Positions 5,565 to 5,886 of a stretch of 5,886 nucleotides of DNA are shown here, piece after piece (the first letter of the stretch is position 1; each line of letters begins with the position of its first letter). The notes beneath the pieces were generated by a model that was not told the DNA's origin, searched no databases, and saw nothing but the letters and a program-made list of their open reading frames with translations. Origin of the DNA: Candidatus Bathyarchaeota archaeon (lineage in GTDB: Archaea > Thermoproteota > Bathyarchaeia > TCS64). The translations under genes and the position numbers were made by a program. Where the stretch lies: NCBI GenBank assembly GCA_016934355.1, contig JAFGTA010000210.1, forward strand, positions 1-5,886, written 5' to 3'.

Positions 5565-5780
5565 CTAGGTCTCACCTCCCTGACACTCATCACTGAAGCT
5601 GAAGACTTCCTCGATTGGGCGCCCGAACACCTGGGCTATACCCCAAGCAAGCCTGAGGCTGGGGTTATACTTGCCCTTCTCCAAGAACAGAATCGTCTGC
5701 CGTGTGACACCCACCCGGTCGGCGAGCTGCTCCTGAGTCAAGCCCTTCTCTTCCCTCAGCTCCCTTATCCGGGTCTCCAC
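5565..5780 (-). CDS. XRE/Cro-CI family HTH transcriptional regulator
   Basis: This is a small single-domain DNA-binding regulator of 71 residues. The Cro/CI-type helix-turn-helix fills most of it: [22 protein letters not shown] (4-25) gives helices 1 and 2, and [35 protein letters not shown] (26-60) gives the recognition helix and the rest of the bundle. There is no sensor domain, only a short polar tail ([11 protein letters not shown]). Proteins of this compact type are often autorepressors paired with a small membrane protein, and that is the arrangement here. The start is GTG: an in-frame TGA lies three codons upstream, and GGGTGA sits 6 nt before the start, inside the end of the membrane gene. 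The stop is followed after 2 nt by the next ATG. The operator is not visible and probably lies beyond the window edge. Confidence 0.93.
   Translation of the reverse strand: METRIRELREEKGLTQEQLADRVGVTRQTILFLEKGKYNPSLRLAWGIAQVFGRPIEEVFSFSDECQGGET
5572..5579 (-). promoter_or_regulatory. Full-length Shine-Dalgarno site for the 82-residue protein
   Basis: The minus strand reads GGAGGTGA, a full match to the archaeal anti-SD. It is embedded in the last codons of the HTH gene and lies 9 nt before the ATG at 5562. This is the strongest SD in the window and suggests high translation of the small protein. Confidence 0.8.
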
Positions 5781-5782
5781 GG

Positions 5783-5886
5783 CTACTCACCCTTGACGTA
5801 GGCGTGGTAGACCCAGCTGACCGCGAAAACAGCGTAGCTCATCCACAGCAGGGGCAGCAGCGGGTCGCCGCTCAGGTAGTTCATGA
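5783..5886 (-). CDS. C-terminal end of a small membrane protein (runs off window)
   Basis: The last 33 residues visible are [33 protein letters not shown], then TAG. They form one hydrophobic helix (about [23 protein letters not shown]) with a short charged end. The Met here is codable as a start, but only two bases precede it in the window. The segment more likely ends a longer multi-helix protein. Small archaeal membrane proteins of DUF2178 type and their bacterial counterparts are often encoded directly before a compact XRE regulator, so this is a reasonable guess at the family and no more. The stop lies 2 nt before the HTH GTG, and the HTH SD overlaps the final codons, so the genes form one operon. 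Confidence 0.65.
   Translation of the reverse strand, partial: MNYLSGDPLLPLLWMSYAVFAVSWVYHAYVKGE
5787..5792 (-). promoter_or_regulatory. Shine-Dalgarno site deciding the GTG start of the HTH gene
   Basis: The minus strand reads GGGTGA, 6 nt before GTG at 5780. In-frame TGA lies three codons upstream, so no other upstream start is possible. Confidence 0.7.

Noticed and set aside
5266..5568. 100-codon plus-strand frame across the terminator and the 82-residue gene
   Set aside because: It begins in the AT-rich gap without an SD and runs antisense to a gene with a perfect SD and tight operon spacing.
1..5886. CRISPR array, tRNA, insertion sequence or attachment site
   Set aside because: No spaced direct repeats, cloverleaf, transposase or terminal inverted repeats were seen on either strand by eye.

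Overview
The window is archaeal. It carries topoisomerase VI genes, an aIF-1A, an archaeal-type RIO1 kinase and a two-KH PNO1/Dim2-like protein. Initiation is archaeal in style, with strong GGTGA/GGAGGTGA Shine-Dalgarno sites, GTG and TTG starts, TATA-like boxes and an oligo-T stop signal. The DNA is fairly GC-rich with many AGG/CGG arginine and ATA isoleucine codons. This fits a TACK-type lineage (a Bathyarchaeia or Thaumarchaeota relative is my guess), but the genus cannot be read from the sequence.

Every gene I can support lies on the minus strand, so transcription runs from high to low coordinates. Three transcription blocks follow one another.

(1) 5886 to about 5286: the C-terminal end of a small membrane protein, an XRE-family HTH regulator and an unrecognised 82-residue protein. 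The three are packed with 2-nt gaps and SD sites embedded in the preceding gene. They end at a T8 tract. This is the accessory-looking part of the window.

(2) 5197 to 3726: an inositol-monophosphatase-family phosphatase overlapping an SfsA-family protein by ATGA. The block probably starts from its own promoter in the 116-nt gap at 5198-5313.

(3) 3589 to 1: aIF-1A, RIO1 kinase, the PNO1/Dim2-like KH protein, TopoVI-B and the start of TopoVI-A. The first three genes act on the small ribosomal subunit (late maturation and initiation). The last two encode the two halves of the type IIB DNA topoisomerase. I recall the same order from other archaea, so this is a conserved housekeeping operon. The 136-nt gap in front of it (3590-3725) holds two TATA-like boxes and a perfect 10-bp palindrome.

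I see no CRISPR array, insertion sequence, tRNA, rRNA or obvious defence system. The best candidates for something undescribed are the HTH / membrane protein / 82-residue protein unit at the high-coordinate end and the palindromic promoter region of the aIF-1A operon.
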